Below are positions 16,192 through 23,058 of a stretch of 23,527 nucleotides of DNA, in pieces (the stretch's first letter is position 1; each line of letters opens with the position of its first letter). Source of the stretch: Clostridia bacterium (GTDB lineage: Bacteria; Bacillota; Clostridia; Christensenellales; Borkfalkiaceae); NCBI GenBank assembly GCA_900767885.1, contig CAAGAU010000018.1, positions 1 to 23,527 of the forward strand. Reading direction: 5' to 3'. The translations under genes and the position numbers were made by a program. The notes beneath the pieces were generated by a model. The model ran no database searches and was not told where the DNA came from. It saw nothing but the letters and a program-made list of their open reading frames with translations.

Positions 16192-17097
16192 TTATTTAAC
16201 TAATAAGTATAACGCCGCCGTTAAAATTCTTTGCAGATTAACCGCTTGTTCCAGCGCGGCGAAATTGCGCGATTTTATAACGTCTTCGGTCAGATTTGCA
16301 TTTTCGCACGGCACGGGCAGAACGTGCAGGACTACCGCGTCGGGCTTAGCCGTTTGTAAAAGTTCTTCGGTCAGAACGAAATTTTCACCCGAATTTTTGC
16401 CCGAAACGTAAATTACGTCGGCATCGGCAATGCCCGACTTTATATCGTCGGTTACTATCACGTCGCCGTACTGCGCGCAGTACCCCAACGTTTTTTCCTG
16501 CGGACGGTTACCTTCGGGGCAAATTGCGGTTACGTCCGCGCCGCATTTTATAAATGCATAAATAAATCCGTCGGAAGCCTCCTCCGCGTCGCCGATAACG
16601 GCAACTTTAAGTCCCGATAACCTGCCTTTTTTCTCCCACACGGTCAAAAGCGCGGCGAGGGCCTCGCAGGGACCGCTTTTGGAGTTGGCGTTGATAACGG
16701 GCAGACTTACGTTTTTTTCAAGCGTTTCGGCATCGGTACTCATTTCGGTACTTACCATTATGGCGTTTACGCCATACTCGGCAATCGCCGCCAAAGAAAG
16801 TCCGTCTTTAAGTACGGAGTCGATATCCGAGCCGTGCATGGTCGAAACCGTTGACGAACCCGAAAGTTTGCTTACGGCCGTTTCAAACGCAATGCGCGAG
16901 CGCGAAAAACCGCGCTTGGTTATAAGGTATATATATTTGTTTTTAAGCGCGGTAAGTTTTTCGCCGGCTGCAAGGCGAGCGGTGATTTCCTTTGCGGCAA
17001 AAAGAATTTCGTATATATTCTCTTCCGTATAATTTTGTAAACTTACGAGGTGCTTCTTGTTCAGAACCCCCGTCGATTTATAAGAGTTGATATTCAT
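16192..17097 (-). CDS. Aspartate/ornithine carbamoyltransferase-family protein, divergent active site
   Basis: This 301-residue protein has the length and motif order of carbamoyltransferases. The carbamoyl-phosphate loop STRTR is FSRSR (64-68), with both Arg kept. The HPxQ motif is GPCE (142-145), losing His and Gln. The IxR segment before it reads IMVST. The ornithine SMG loop is absent (VSGKNSGENF, 231-240), and HCLP is HVLP (258-261). The fold is supported by SLPVINANS, LKVAVIGDAEE and DADVIYVS. Catalysis of ordinary ornithine or aspartate carbamoylation is doubtful; it may act on another substrate or be non-catalytic. No arginine or pyrimidine genes lie nearby. The start at 17097 gives family length; no ribosome binding site is visible and a TATAAT ends 9 nt upstream. 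Confidence 0.8.
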   Translation of the reverse strand: MNINSYKSTGVLNKKHLVSLQNYTEENIYEILFAAKEITARLAAGEKLTALKNKYIYLITKRGFSRSRIAFETAVSKLSGSSTVSTMHGSDIDSVLKDGLSLAAIAEYGVNAIMVSTEMSTDAETLEKNVSLPVINANSKSGPCEALAALLTVWEKKGRLSGLKVAVIGDAEEASDGFIYAFIKCGADVTAICPEGNRPQEKTLGYCAQYGDVIVTDDIKSGIADADVIYVSGKNSGENFVLTEELLQTAKPDAVVLHVLPVPCENANLTEDVIKSRNFAALEQAVNLQRILTAALYLLVK

Positions 17098-17106
17098 AGC
17101 GTGATA

Positions 17107-17135
17107 ATTATAACAATTTTGATAAAAAAATGCAA
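17107..17135 (-). promoter_or_regulatory. Predicted promoter of the carbamoyltransferase-like gene
   Basis: On the minus strand a perfect TATAAT (17107-17112) is preceded after 17 nt by TTGCAT (17130-17135), a weak -35 that resembles the TTGCAA of two other promoters here. The -10 box is 9 nt from the ATG, predicting a leader of 2-3 nt or none. Confidence 0.55.
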
Positions 17136-17198
17136 ACGCATTTAGCGCGTATGTACAAAATAAATAAAAGAGGGATAAAAATTTTGTTATAAATGCCG

Positions 17199-17227
17199 TT
17201 GATATTATTTTCAAAATAATATATAAT
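17199..17227 (+). promoter_or_regulatory. Sigma-A promoter with internal operator-like palindrome (MsmX-type ATPase)
   Basis: TTGATA (17199-17204) and TATAAT (17222-17227) are 17 nt apart. A perfect 10+1+10 palindrome occupies 17202-17222, filling the spacer and touching both boxes. It has the size and position of a repressor operator. Expected transcription start is near 17234, with a leader of about 48 nt. The regulator is unknown. Confidence 0.8.
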
Positions 17228-17281
17228 AAGTACAAAGATGATTTTGTCTTTCATTAGAAAAAGACGGATCGGGAGGAAATT

Positions 17282-18655
17282 ATGGCTAGTTTAAGATTGC
17301 AGGATATCTATAAGGTATATCAATCGGGCGTTGTAGCGGTTACCGATTTCACCCTCGATATCGAAGATAAAGAATTTATCGTATTCGTCGGACCTTCCGG
17401 CTGCGGTAAGTCCACCACCCTTCGTATGATCGCGGGTCTGGAAGAAATTTCCGACGGTGAACTTTATATCGACGGCAAACTTATGAACAACGTTCAACCC
17501 AAGGATAGAGATATCGCGATGGTTTTCCAGAACTACGCGCTTTATCCGCACATGACCGTTTACGACAATATGGCGTTCGGTCTTAAACTTCGTAAAAAGC
17601 CCAAGGCTGAAATCGACGAAAAGGTTAAAGAGGCTGCGAGAATTCTCGGTCTTGAAACTTACCTTCAAAGAAAGCCTAAGGCTCTTTCCGGCGGTCAAAG
17701 ACAAAGGGTCGCGCTCGGCAGAGCGATAGTCCGTGAGCCGAAAGTATTCTTGCTCGACGAACCCCTTTCCAACCTCGACGCCAAACTCCGCGCTCAGATG
17801 AGAACGGAAATAACCAAACTTCACCACAGACTTGCAACTACCTTCATCTACGTTACCCACGACCAGGTCGAGGCTATGACGATGGGTACGAGAATAGTCG
17901 TTATGAAAGATGGTTTCATTCAGCAGGTGGACGCTCCGCAAAAGTTATACGATTACCCCGCAAACCTTTTCGTGGCGGGCTTTATCGGCACTCCTCAGAT
18001 GAACTTCTTCGATGCCGTTTTAACTTCCGATGCGAAGGGTAACGTGTTTGTAGAATTCGAGGGAAACAAGGTCGCGCTCCCCAAGGCTAAGTCCGATAAG
18101 ATTATCGACAAAAACTTGTACCTTAACACCGGCAGACCCGTAGTGTTCGGCGTAAGACCCGAAGATTTCCACGACGAGGAGGCGTTCATAACCAACTCCA
18201 AGGATACGGTAATCAACGTTAGGGTTGACGTAGTTGAAAAACTCGGTGCGGAAACTCTCTTGTACTGCGTATTCAGCAACAACGAGGAAGAGAAAGCCGA
18301 GGACGACGGAAGAGTTAAGAGCCTTGTAGATTCCGCTACTCAGATGATTGCAAGGGTTGATTCGCGTTCCAAGACCGAAAGAGATCAGGTTATCGACCTC
18401 GGTATCGACATTATGCACAGCCATCTCTTTGATAAAGAGTCCGAACTTACCATTCTCGAGGGCGAAGGCACCAAGGCTTACGTTCCCGTGGTAGAACTCG
18501 AAAGAAGAGCGCAAAGAGCCAAAGAAGAGGCTGAAAAAGCCAACGCTCCCAAGACTCCCAAATTCCCGTTCGGTAAGAAAAAGGAAAAGAAGGCAGAAAA
18601 CGAAATCGCCGCGACCGAAGAGTCTAAGGAAGAATCTGCTACTACCGAAGAATAA
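17282..18655 (+). CDS. msmX: Sugar ABC transporter ATP-binding protein (MsmX/UgpC type)
   Basis: This 457-residue cytoplasmic ATPase is of the kind that energises several CUT1-type carbohydrate importers. It has Walker A GPSGCGKS (37-44), Q-loop Gln83, the signature LSGGQ (135-139), Walker B VFLLDE (155-160) and H-loop His193. After residue 235 come the MalK-type regulatory OB-folds (FGVRPED). Relatives are usually about 365-380 residues; here the extra length includes an acidic insert near residue 335 and a Lys/Glu-rich, probably disordered tail from about 400. GGGAGG lies 5 nt before the ATG. AAG is visibly commoner for Lys than in neighbouring genes, consistent with high expression. No permease or binding-protein gene is adjacent, as expected for a shared ATPase. 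Confidence 0.92.
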   Translation: MASLRLQDIYKVYQSGVVAVTDFTLDIEDKEFIVFVGPSGCGKSTTLRMIAGLEEISDGELYIDGKLMNNVQPKDRDIAMVFQNYALYPHMTVYDNMAFGLKLRKKPKAEIDEKVKEAARILGLETYLQRKPKALSGGQRQRVALGRAIVREPKVFLLDEPLSNLDAKLRAQMRTEITKLHHRLATTFIYVTHDQVEAMTMGTRIVVMKDGFIQQVDAPQKLYDYPANLFVAGFIGTPQMNFFDAVLTSDAKGNVFVEFEGNKVALPKAKSDKIIDKNLYLNTGRPVVFGVRPEDFHDEEAFITNSKDTVINVRVDVVEKLGAETLLYCVFSNNEEEKAEDDGRVKSLVDSATQMIARVDSRSKTERDQVIDLGIDIMHSHLFDKESELTILEGEGTKAYVPVVELERRAQRAKEEAEKANAPKTPKFPFGKKKEKKAENEIAATEESKEESATTEE

Positions 18656-18684
18656 AAAATTAACGGGCTGTAGAAACAGCCGCT

Positions 18685-18723
18685 AAAAAAGAGATTCCGA
18701 AAAATTATCGGAATCTCTTTTTT
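18685..18723. terminator. Bidirectional Rho-independent terminator
   Basis: A perfect 16-bp stem (18685-18700 with 18708-18723) begins with A6 and ends with T6, with a 7-nt AAAATTA loop. It gives an A/T-flanked terminator on both strands and serves the plus-strand ABC ATPase and the convergent minus-strand ribokinase. Confidence 0.92.
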
Positions 18724-18762
18724 GTTAATCGTTTTTAAACGTGCGCTTTTTGAAAAGTCAAA

Positions 18763-19623
18763 TCAGAAATTCATTACTTCGGCTTTGGTAGGAATCGATT
18801 GTTGCGCGCCTTTTCGCGTGCATGCGATTGACGCCGCTTTACTGCCGAAAGCACAGGCTTCTTCAAGGCTCATTCCTTCCGCTAACCCGGCCGCAAGACC
18901 GCCGCAAAGGGTATCTCCTGCGGCAGTGGTGTCAATAGCCTTAACTTTTATGCACGGATATACTTTCGCGCCGTTTTTATCTGCGATCTCATAACCTTTC
19001 GAGCCGAGCGTGGTTACGATTTTTTTTACGCCCGCATTAAACAATTTATCCTTGCCGCCGAAAAGTTCCAGTTCCGTTTCGTTTGGGGTAACCAAATCTA
19101 CGAACGAAAGATATTCTTCTATTTCTTTATTTGCGGGGGCGGGGTTTAAAATTGTGTATAACCCCAGTTCTTTGGCGCGTTTCAAGCCGTATCCTGCAAC
19201 TTTTATCGGGTTTTCGAGTTGCGTCAGAAATATATCGCCTTTACCTGCGTTTTTAAGAAATTCGTCGATGTCGTTTTCGGTGAGAAAAGCGTTTGCGCCT
19301 TTGTCAAGAATTATGCGGTTATTGCTGTCGGATATTATTATTACCGCGATACCGGTTGAAATTCCGTCGATTTTTCTGATGTGTGAAATGTCCGCGCCGG
19401 CGGATGAAAGGTTGGTTAAAAGCGTTTCGCCGAAAGTATCGTTTCCTACAGCTCCGCACATTGCGATTTTGCCGCCGAGTTTTGCGGCGGCGGTTGCCTG
19501 ATTCGCGCCTTTTCCTCCTCCGTTTGTAATAAATCCTTTGCCCGTAATCGTTTCGCCTGCCTGGGGAACGTAGGGTGTTTCTATGCAGAGATCCATGTTA
19601 AGGCTGCCCGAAATATATATCAT
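18763..19623 (-). CDS. rbsK: Ribokinase (PfkB family)
   Basis: This 286-residue kinase should phosphorylate ribose at O5. It has GSLNMDL near the N-terminus, the substrate and lid segment NGGGKGANQA (about residues 34-43), DLVTPNETE and the catalytic DTTAAGDTLCGG. The late CTRKGAQQSIP matches the ribokinase ending. It is slightly shorter than typical ribokinases (about 300-310) but has no gap in the motifs. GAGAGG lies 6 nt before the ATG. It is downstream of the Gfo/Idh gene on the same strand, separated by 349 nt that hold a decayed coding remnant, so it could be co-transcribed with it. No ribose transporter is adjacent; related pentoses or nucleoside-derived sugars are possible substrates. 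Confidence 0.88.
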   Translation of the reverse strand: MIYISGSLNMDLCIETPYVPQAGETITGKGFITNGGGKGANQATAAAKLGGKIAMCGAVGNDTFGETLLTNLSSAGADISHIRKIDGISTGIAVIIISDSNNRIILDKGANAFLTENDIDEFLKNAGKGDIFLTQLENPIKVAGYGLKRAKELGLYTILNPAPANKEIEEYLSFVDLVTPNETELELFGGKDKLFNAGVKKIVTTLGSKGYEIADKNGAKVYPCIKVKAIDTTAAGDTLCGGLAAGLAEGMSLEEACAFGSKAASIACTRKGAQQSIPTKAEVMNF

Positions 19624-19752
19624 ATTTTACCTCTCGATTTATTTTTTGATTTTTTGAGCATGTTTTTTCGGCTCGGCGAGTTTTAGTGTGCTATTCGAGG
19701 ATTTGCAAGGTCCATTTTATCCTTGTCCGATACGGCATCATATATAAACGAT

Positions 19753-19946
19753 TTATAAAGAATATTCTTTACGGACTGCCGTAAATTTTTCGCCGTCAAC
19801 GATAAGTTTACAAATCCTCGCCGTGCGCTTGTCTTCGTCGTCCGCGTTTGAGCAGTAACAATTTAATCCCGTGTCCGTAATTCGCTCGTTCATCCAGAAC
19901 GAATATTCATTTTTCAAGAATTTTTACCGCGTTTTCCGGTTATTCG
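19753..19946 (-). pseudogene. Decayed coding remnant, family not recognised
   Basis: In the 349-nt gap between ribokinase and the Gfo/Idh gene, the minus strand has a protein-like stretch ending at 19753, with coherent composition (KNEYSFWMNERITDTGL and onward, about 56 codons after a stop). A second frame just upstream reads PENAVKILEK before its own stop, as if one frameshift split a longer gene tail. The only ATG in the main frame, at 19893, has no convincing ribosome binding site. I could not assign a family. The rest of the gap (19624-19752) is AT-rich and shows nothing clear. Confidence 0.4.
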
Positions 19947-19972
19947 CAATCTTTTGTTTGGTTATTGCTGTT

Positions 19973-21199
19973 TTACCTTTCGATTAAAACTTCTTTTTTC
20001 GTAAGCCGCGATTCTTCCGCGGCGAAGGACATTAAGTGGCTGTCGATAGAAACGTCGAGATAGGTTATTCCTTCCGCTTTTTCGCCGTTTAACGCCTTAT
20101 AGACCGAGTTCATCATAAAAAAGTCGCCGCCCATATGTCCGCCGACGTTCGCCATGGATACGTCGATATTTATCTTTTCGACTTCTCCGCCGAACGGTCT
20201 TATTTCGATATAGTTGCTCTCTATGCTGCCCACGAGTTCGGCTTTCGTGCCGTGTATTTTCAAATCCCTGTAAATTTCTTTACTGAACGCCGTCATCGTA
20301 TGGCAAGCCGTCTTGCCGTTATCGAAACGCATTATCGTTACCTGATGATCTACCACGTCGTTATCGCACTTAAAAACGCATCTGTCGTATTGAGAATGTC
20401 TTAAATCGTGCAAAATATTCTCTTTCGTATGCTCTTTCGTTGTAAAATAATTCGCGAAGAAATCGCCTTCTTTCGAGAGATATATTTTTTGCGCCTTGAA
20501 CGGGCAGTCCGTAATCGGGCAGTCGGAACAGTAATCCGTACTCTCCTTAGGGGCGTGTTCTTTATTGAAGAAATACAAACCGCCGTAGGAAGAAACCGCC
20601 TGACACTTTTCGCCCGTAAGATAGCGGATAATATCCATATCGTGGCAGCATTTTGCCAGAATCATAGGGCTGGACTGTTCTTTGTTCCTCCACGGTCCCC
20701 TTACGAAACTGTGCGCCTGATGATAGTAACCTACGTTCTCGCTTGCGTTTACGGTAACTATATCGCCGAGTTTTCCGCTGTCGATAATTCTCTTTACGCG
20801 GCTGTAAAAGGGCGTATATCTCAAAACGTGGCAAACGATGACTTTTCTGTCGTATTTTTTACTCGCTTCGTAAATTTCGAGACAGTCCTGTTTATTGTTT
20901 GCAATAGGTTTTTCCAGAAGCAGGTCGTAACCCGCTTTCATCATAGCGATCGCGTGTTCTTTATGGTCATCGTCCTGCGTGGCGACGGCTACTATATCCG
21001 CCGCTATATTTTCGCTTAAAAAGTCTTTATAATTGGTAAAAACTTTTACGCCGCCGAATTCTTTTTCGGCGTAAGCGATTCTTTCGGGATTATTCTCGAT
21101 TATAGCGACAAGTTCAAATTTTTCGGGGTAGGTTTTGGCGAACGTCGCGTAAATATTGCCGCGTTGACCTAAACCCAATACTACTAACTTTTTTGTCAT
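19973..21199 (-). CDS. Gfo/Idh/MocA family NAD(P)-dependent oxidoreductase
   Basis: This 408-residue cytoplasmic protein has an N-terminal Rossmann fold with GLGQRG (9-14) and the family Lys motif EKP (96-98), followed by the C-terminal alpha/beta domain. CCHDMD (184-189) carries the His and Asp expected at the sugar-binding site. Cysteines 224, 227 and 232 (CSDCPITDC) form a small cluster seen in a subset of this family and may bind a metal. It probably oxidises or reduces a sugar or inositol-type substrate, but the substrate cannot be read from the sequence. AGGAG lies 6 nt before the ATG at 21199; a longer frame to 21232 lacks this site. The neighbouring ribokinase and AraC genes support a carbohydrate role. 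Confidence 0.9.
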   Translation of the reverse strand: MTKKLVVLGLGQRGNIYATFAKTYPEKFELVAIIENNPERIAYAEKEFGGVKVFTNYKDFLSENIAADIVAVATQDDDHKEHAIAMMKAGYDLLLEKPIANNKQDCLEIYEASKKYDRKVIVCHVLRYTPFYSRVKRIIDSGKLGDIVTVNASENVGYYHQAHSFVRGPWRNKEQSSPMILAKCCHDMDIIRYLTGEKCQAVSSYGGLYFFNKEHAPKESTDYCSDCPITDCPFKAQKIYLSKEGDFFANYFTTKEHTKENILHDLRHSQYDRCVFKCDNDVVDHQVTIMRFDNGKTACHTMTAFSKEIYRDLKIHGTKAELVGSIESNYIEIRPFGGEVEKINIDVSMANVGGHMGGDFFMMNSVYKALNGEKAEGITYLDVSIDSHLMSFAAEESRLTKKEVLIER

Positions 21200-21223
21200 A
21201 CTTAGCTCCTTTATGTGTTGCGA

Positions 21224-21241
21224 TTGTAACAATTATAACAA
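21224..21241 (-). promoter_or_regulatory. -10 box with overlapping repeated operator-like motif, Gfo/Idh gene
   Basis: Two adjacent 9-mers, TTGTAACAA and TTATAACAA (plus-strand reading), also form an imperfect palindrome (7 of 9 pairs). They contain a minus-strand TATAAT (21232-21237) about 32 nt upstream of the ATG. No recognisable -35 lies 16-18 nt further upstream, which would fit an activator-dependent promoter. Confidence 0.45.
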
Positions 21242-21300
21242 AAAATAAACGACAGCGTTATAAAAATCCGTTATATTCTTTTATAATATCCGGTAATCTT

Positions 21301-21315
21301 GACGATATAATCGTC
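21301..21315. promoter_or_regulatory. 15-nt perfect inverted repeat upstream of the Gfo/Idh gene
   Basis: GACGAT and ATCGTC flank a 3-nt ATA centre. It lies about 100 nt upstream of the Gfo/Idh start and just past the end of the AraC pseudogene. It could be a regulator-binding site; no function is shown. Confidence 0.35.
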
Positions 21316-21345
21316 GTCGGGGCTAAAAGCGGCTGCGCGACCGAA

Positions 21346-21881
21346 TTATGTTTGTCCGGAAGATTTTCTGTATGACGAAATGCTTTCGCCGCCGTGCCGC
21401 ATAAACGTCTTATTCAGGGCGTTTGCGTCCGAATAACCGCACGAATAAGCAATTTCGTTCAGTGCCGGGTCGGTTTCGGCGAGCATGTATTTAGCGGATT
21501 CTATCCGTTTATCTATAAGGAATTTTTTATCGAAACGCCCTTTGCCTGTTTAAACTTTTCGAATAAAGCCGTGCGGCCATATCCGAAAGACTTGCATAAC
21601 GAGTCCATACTCACGTCGTTGGAAATATTAAGTTCGATATATCTCGAAATATCTCTAACGAGTTTTTCGTCGTTTTTTTCGGTGCATTGCTTTTCGTCCG
21701 AAGTAAAGAAAACCGAAAGGATTTTATAAAAAGACGAAAAAATTACGAGTTGAGATTTTGTCGAGCCGTCGCGGGAGTCGTGCAATTCGTCGATACAGGA
21801 CAATAAAGTTTCATAGTTATAAAACCGCGCAAGGTAATCGTTGCTTATCTTTGAACGCTTGCGAATATATCCGACTTTCCA
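21346..21881 (-). pseudogene. AraC-family regulator remnant with frameshift
   Basis: Two minus-strand frames together encode a C-terminal AraC/XylS DNA-binding domain. The first frame is open from 21881 and includes MDSLCKSFGYGRTALFEKF, the first helix-turn-helix, ending at a stop near 21516. The second frame continues as FLIDKRIESAKYML and EIAYSCGYSDANALNKTF, the second helix-turn-helix, to a stop at 21346. They are joined by a -1 shift at an A6 run near 21522-21530. The sensor domain is missing: the frame is closed by a stop at 21882 with no start codon after it. It lies directly downstream of the intact AraC gene. A sequencing error or programmed slippage at the A run cannot be excluded, but the absent N-terminus argues for a pseudogene. 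Confidence 0.78.
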
Positions 21882-21908
21882 TTACTTCTGATAAGTAAAG
21901 CATAAATT

Positions 21909-22892
21909 TTAAAATTTACTGTTTTTGTCTTTTTTCGCGATTACGCTTTTTTTGTATTCGAGAGGAGTTTTTCCGATTACTTTTTTGAAATATCTTGAAA
22001 AGTGCGACGAATCGAAGAAGCCGCATTCCTGCGCGATATAAGAAATCGCGTAATTCGAGTCAAGCAAATTCAGAGATTTTTCGATTCTCGTATTCATTAG
22101 ATAGTCGTTGACCGTTTTTTTTGTATACAATTCGAATTGTTTTATAAAAAGCGAGCGGGACATCTTTGCGTTCTTCGCAAGATCGTCTATCGTGATTTTT
22201 TGCGCAAAATTATTTTGTATATATTCTATGGAAGAAAGAATATTAAGAATATCGATTCTGCTGTTATTGTCGGGTGAGTTTTTTCTTAATATGTCGCCAT
22301 GATGGCTTAATAACAACGAACACAGCCGAGAAATGAGATAAATGGTTTTACCTACTATCGCGACGTTGTTTGCGTAACTTTGATTTTTCGAAAAATCAGT
22401 CAACTCGGTAAAATCTTTTTCAAAATACGACAATTCGTTTTCCGAAAGAATGAGAAACACTGTTTTGTGTAAGTTTGAACGTAGGGTCGGCTCAATTTCA
22501 AACATCGTTTTATATCCTTCGATACTTTCCAGTTCTTCCTTGTATTTTCCCATAAAGTACGAGCTTAAAAGGATATGAAAAATTTTGAAACTGTGAGGGT
22601 CTTCGGTATAATAACCGTGCCTGACGTTCGGCGGTATAACGAAAACGCTCCCGAGTTTTGCTTTTATGCATTGGTTTTCGATATAGTGCCAGCCGCTTCC
22701 GCTTGTAACTATATTGATTTCGTAGAAAGAGTGATTATGCATCAAAATAGGAAAAACCTGAACGTCGTCGTGAAAATAAGCGTTGCATATAAAGTATTTC
22801 GGATAGTCTTTAAAAATAAATTGATTTGTATAAAAACCTATATCGTATGGGTCGTGTGTGGATCCCGAATCGGGCAACGTCGTCGGATGCAT
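21909..22892 (-). CDS. AraC-family transcriptional regulator with cupin sensor domain
   Basis: This 327-residue regulator has an N-terminal cupin-type sugar-sensing domain (HNHSFYEINIV near residue 52, VFVIPPNVRHGY near 83-94) and two C-terminal helix-turn-helix motifs. The first contains ITIDDLAKNAKMSRSLFIKQF, slightly longer than the core helix pair, and the second YIAQECGFFDSSHFSRYFK. The PLEYKK ending is typical of the family. GGGAG (22900-22904 on the minus strand) lies 7 nt before the ATG. It is divergent from a secreted fibronectin-like protein and upstream of the AraC remnant and the Gfo/Idh gene, so it may activate one or both sides in response to a carbohydrate. The ligand is unknown. 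Confidence 0.92.
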   Translation of the reverse strand: MHPTTLPDSGSTHDPYDIGFYTNQFIFKDYPKYFICNAYFHDDVQVFPILMHNHSFYEINIVTSGSGWHYIENQCIKAKLGSVFVIPPNVRHGYYTEDPHSFKIFHILLSSYFMGKYKEELESIEGYKTMFEIEPTLRSNLHKTVFLILSENELSYFEKDFTELTDFSKNQSYANNVAIVGKTIYLISRLCSLLLSHHGDILRKNSPDNNSRIDILNILSSIEYIQNNFAQKITIDDLAKNAKMSRSLFIKQFELYTKKTVNDYLMNTRIEKSLNLLDSNYAISYIAQECGFFDSSHFSRYFKKVIGKTPLEYKKSVIAKKDKNSKF

Positions 22893-22930
22893 ATATTTTC
22901 TCCCTTCAATTTAATCAAACTTGTATATGC

Positions 22931-22959
22931 ATTATAAATCTTTTTTGCGGTAATTGCAA
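22931..22959 (-). promoter_or_regulatory. Predicted sigma-A promoter of the AraC gene
   Basis: On the minus strand TTGCAA (22954-22959) and TATAAT (22931-22936) are 17 nt apart. Transcription is expected near 22924, giving a leader of about 32 nt that includes the ribosome binding site. Confidence 0.75.
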
Positions 22960-23020
22960 GGATATAAAACCGATTTTACAATAAATAAGCAAAATTTTCC
23001 TATAAATGTATTTTTTACTG

Positions 23021-23029
23021 TGTTATAAT
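23021..23029 (+). promoter_or_regulatory. Extended -10 promoter for the secreted protein gene
   Basis: TGTTATAAT matches the extended -10 consensus TGnTATAAT. No good -35 lies 17 nt upstream, which is common for extended -10 promoters and also fits activation by the divergent AraC regulator. Predicted start is near 23036, about 23 nt before the TTG codon. Confidence 0.6.
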
Positions 23030-23058
23030 GTTTCTACCGACAACAGGAGGAAAAGGAA

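Noticed and set aside
17098..17235. Upstream extension of the carbamoyltransferase-like protein with a hydrophobic N-terminus
   Set aside because: It reads through the AT-rich promoter region; the apparent membrane segment is an artefact of T-rich DNA.
20408..21019. A 203-codon plus-strand open frame opposite the Gfo/Idh gene
   Set aside because: It is the complementary-strand shadow of a conserved gene, with no ribosome binding site or recognisable domain.
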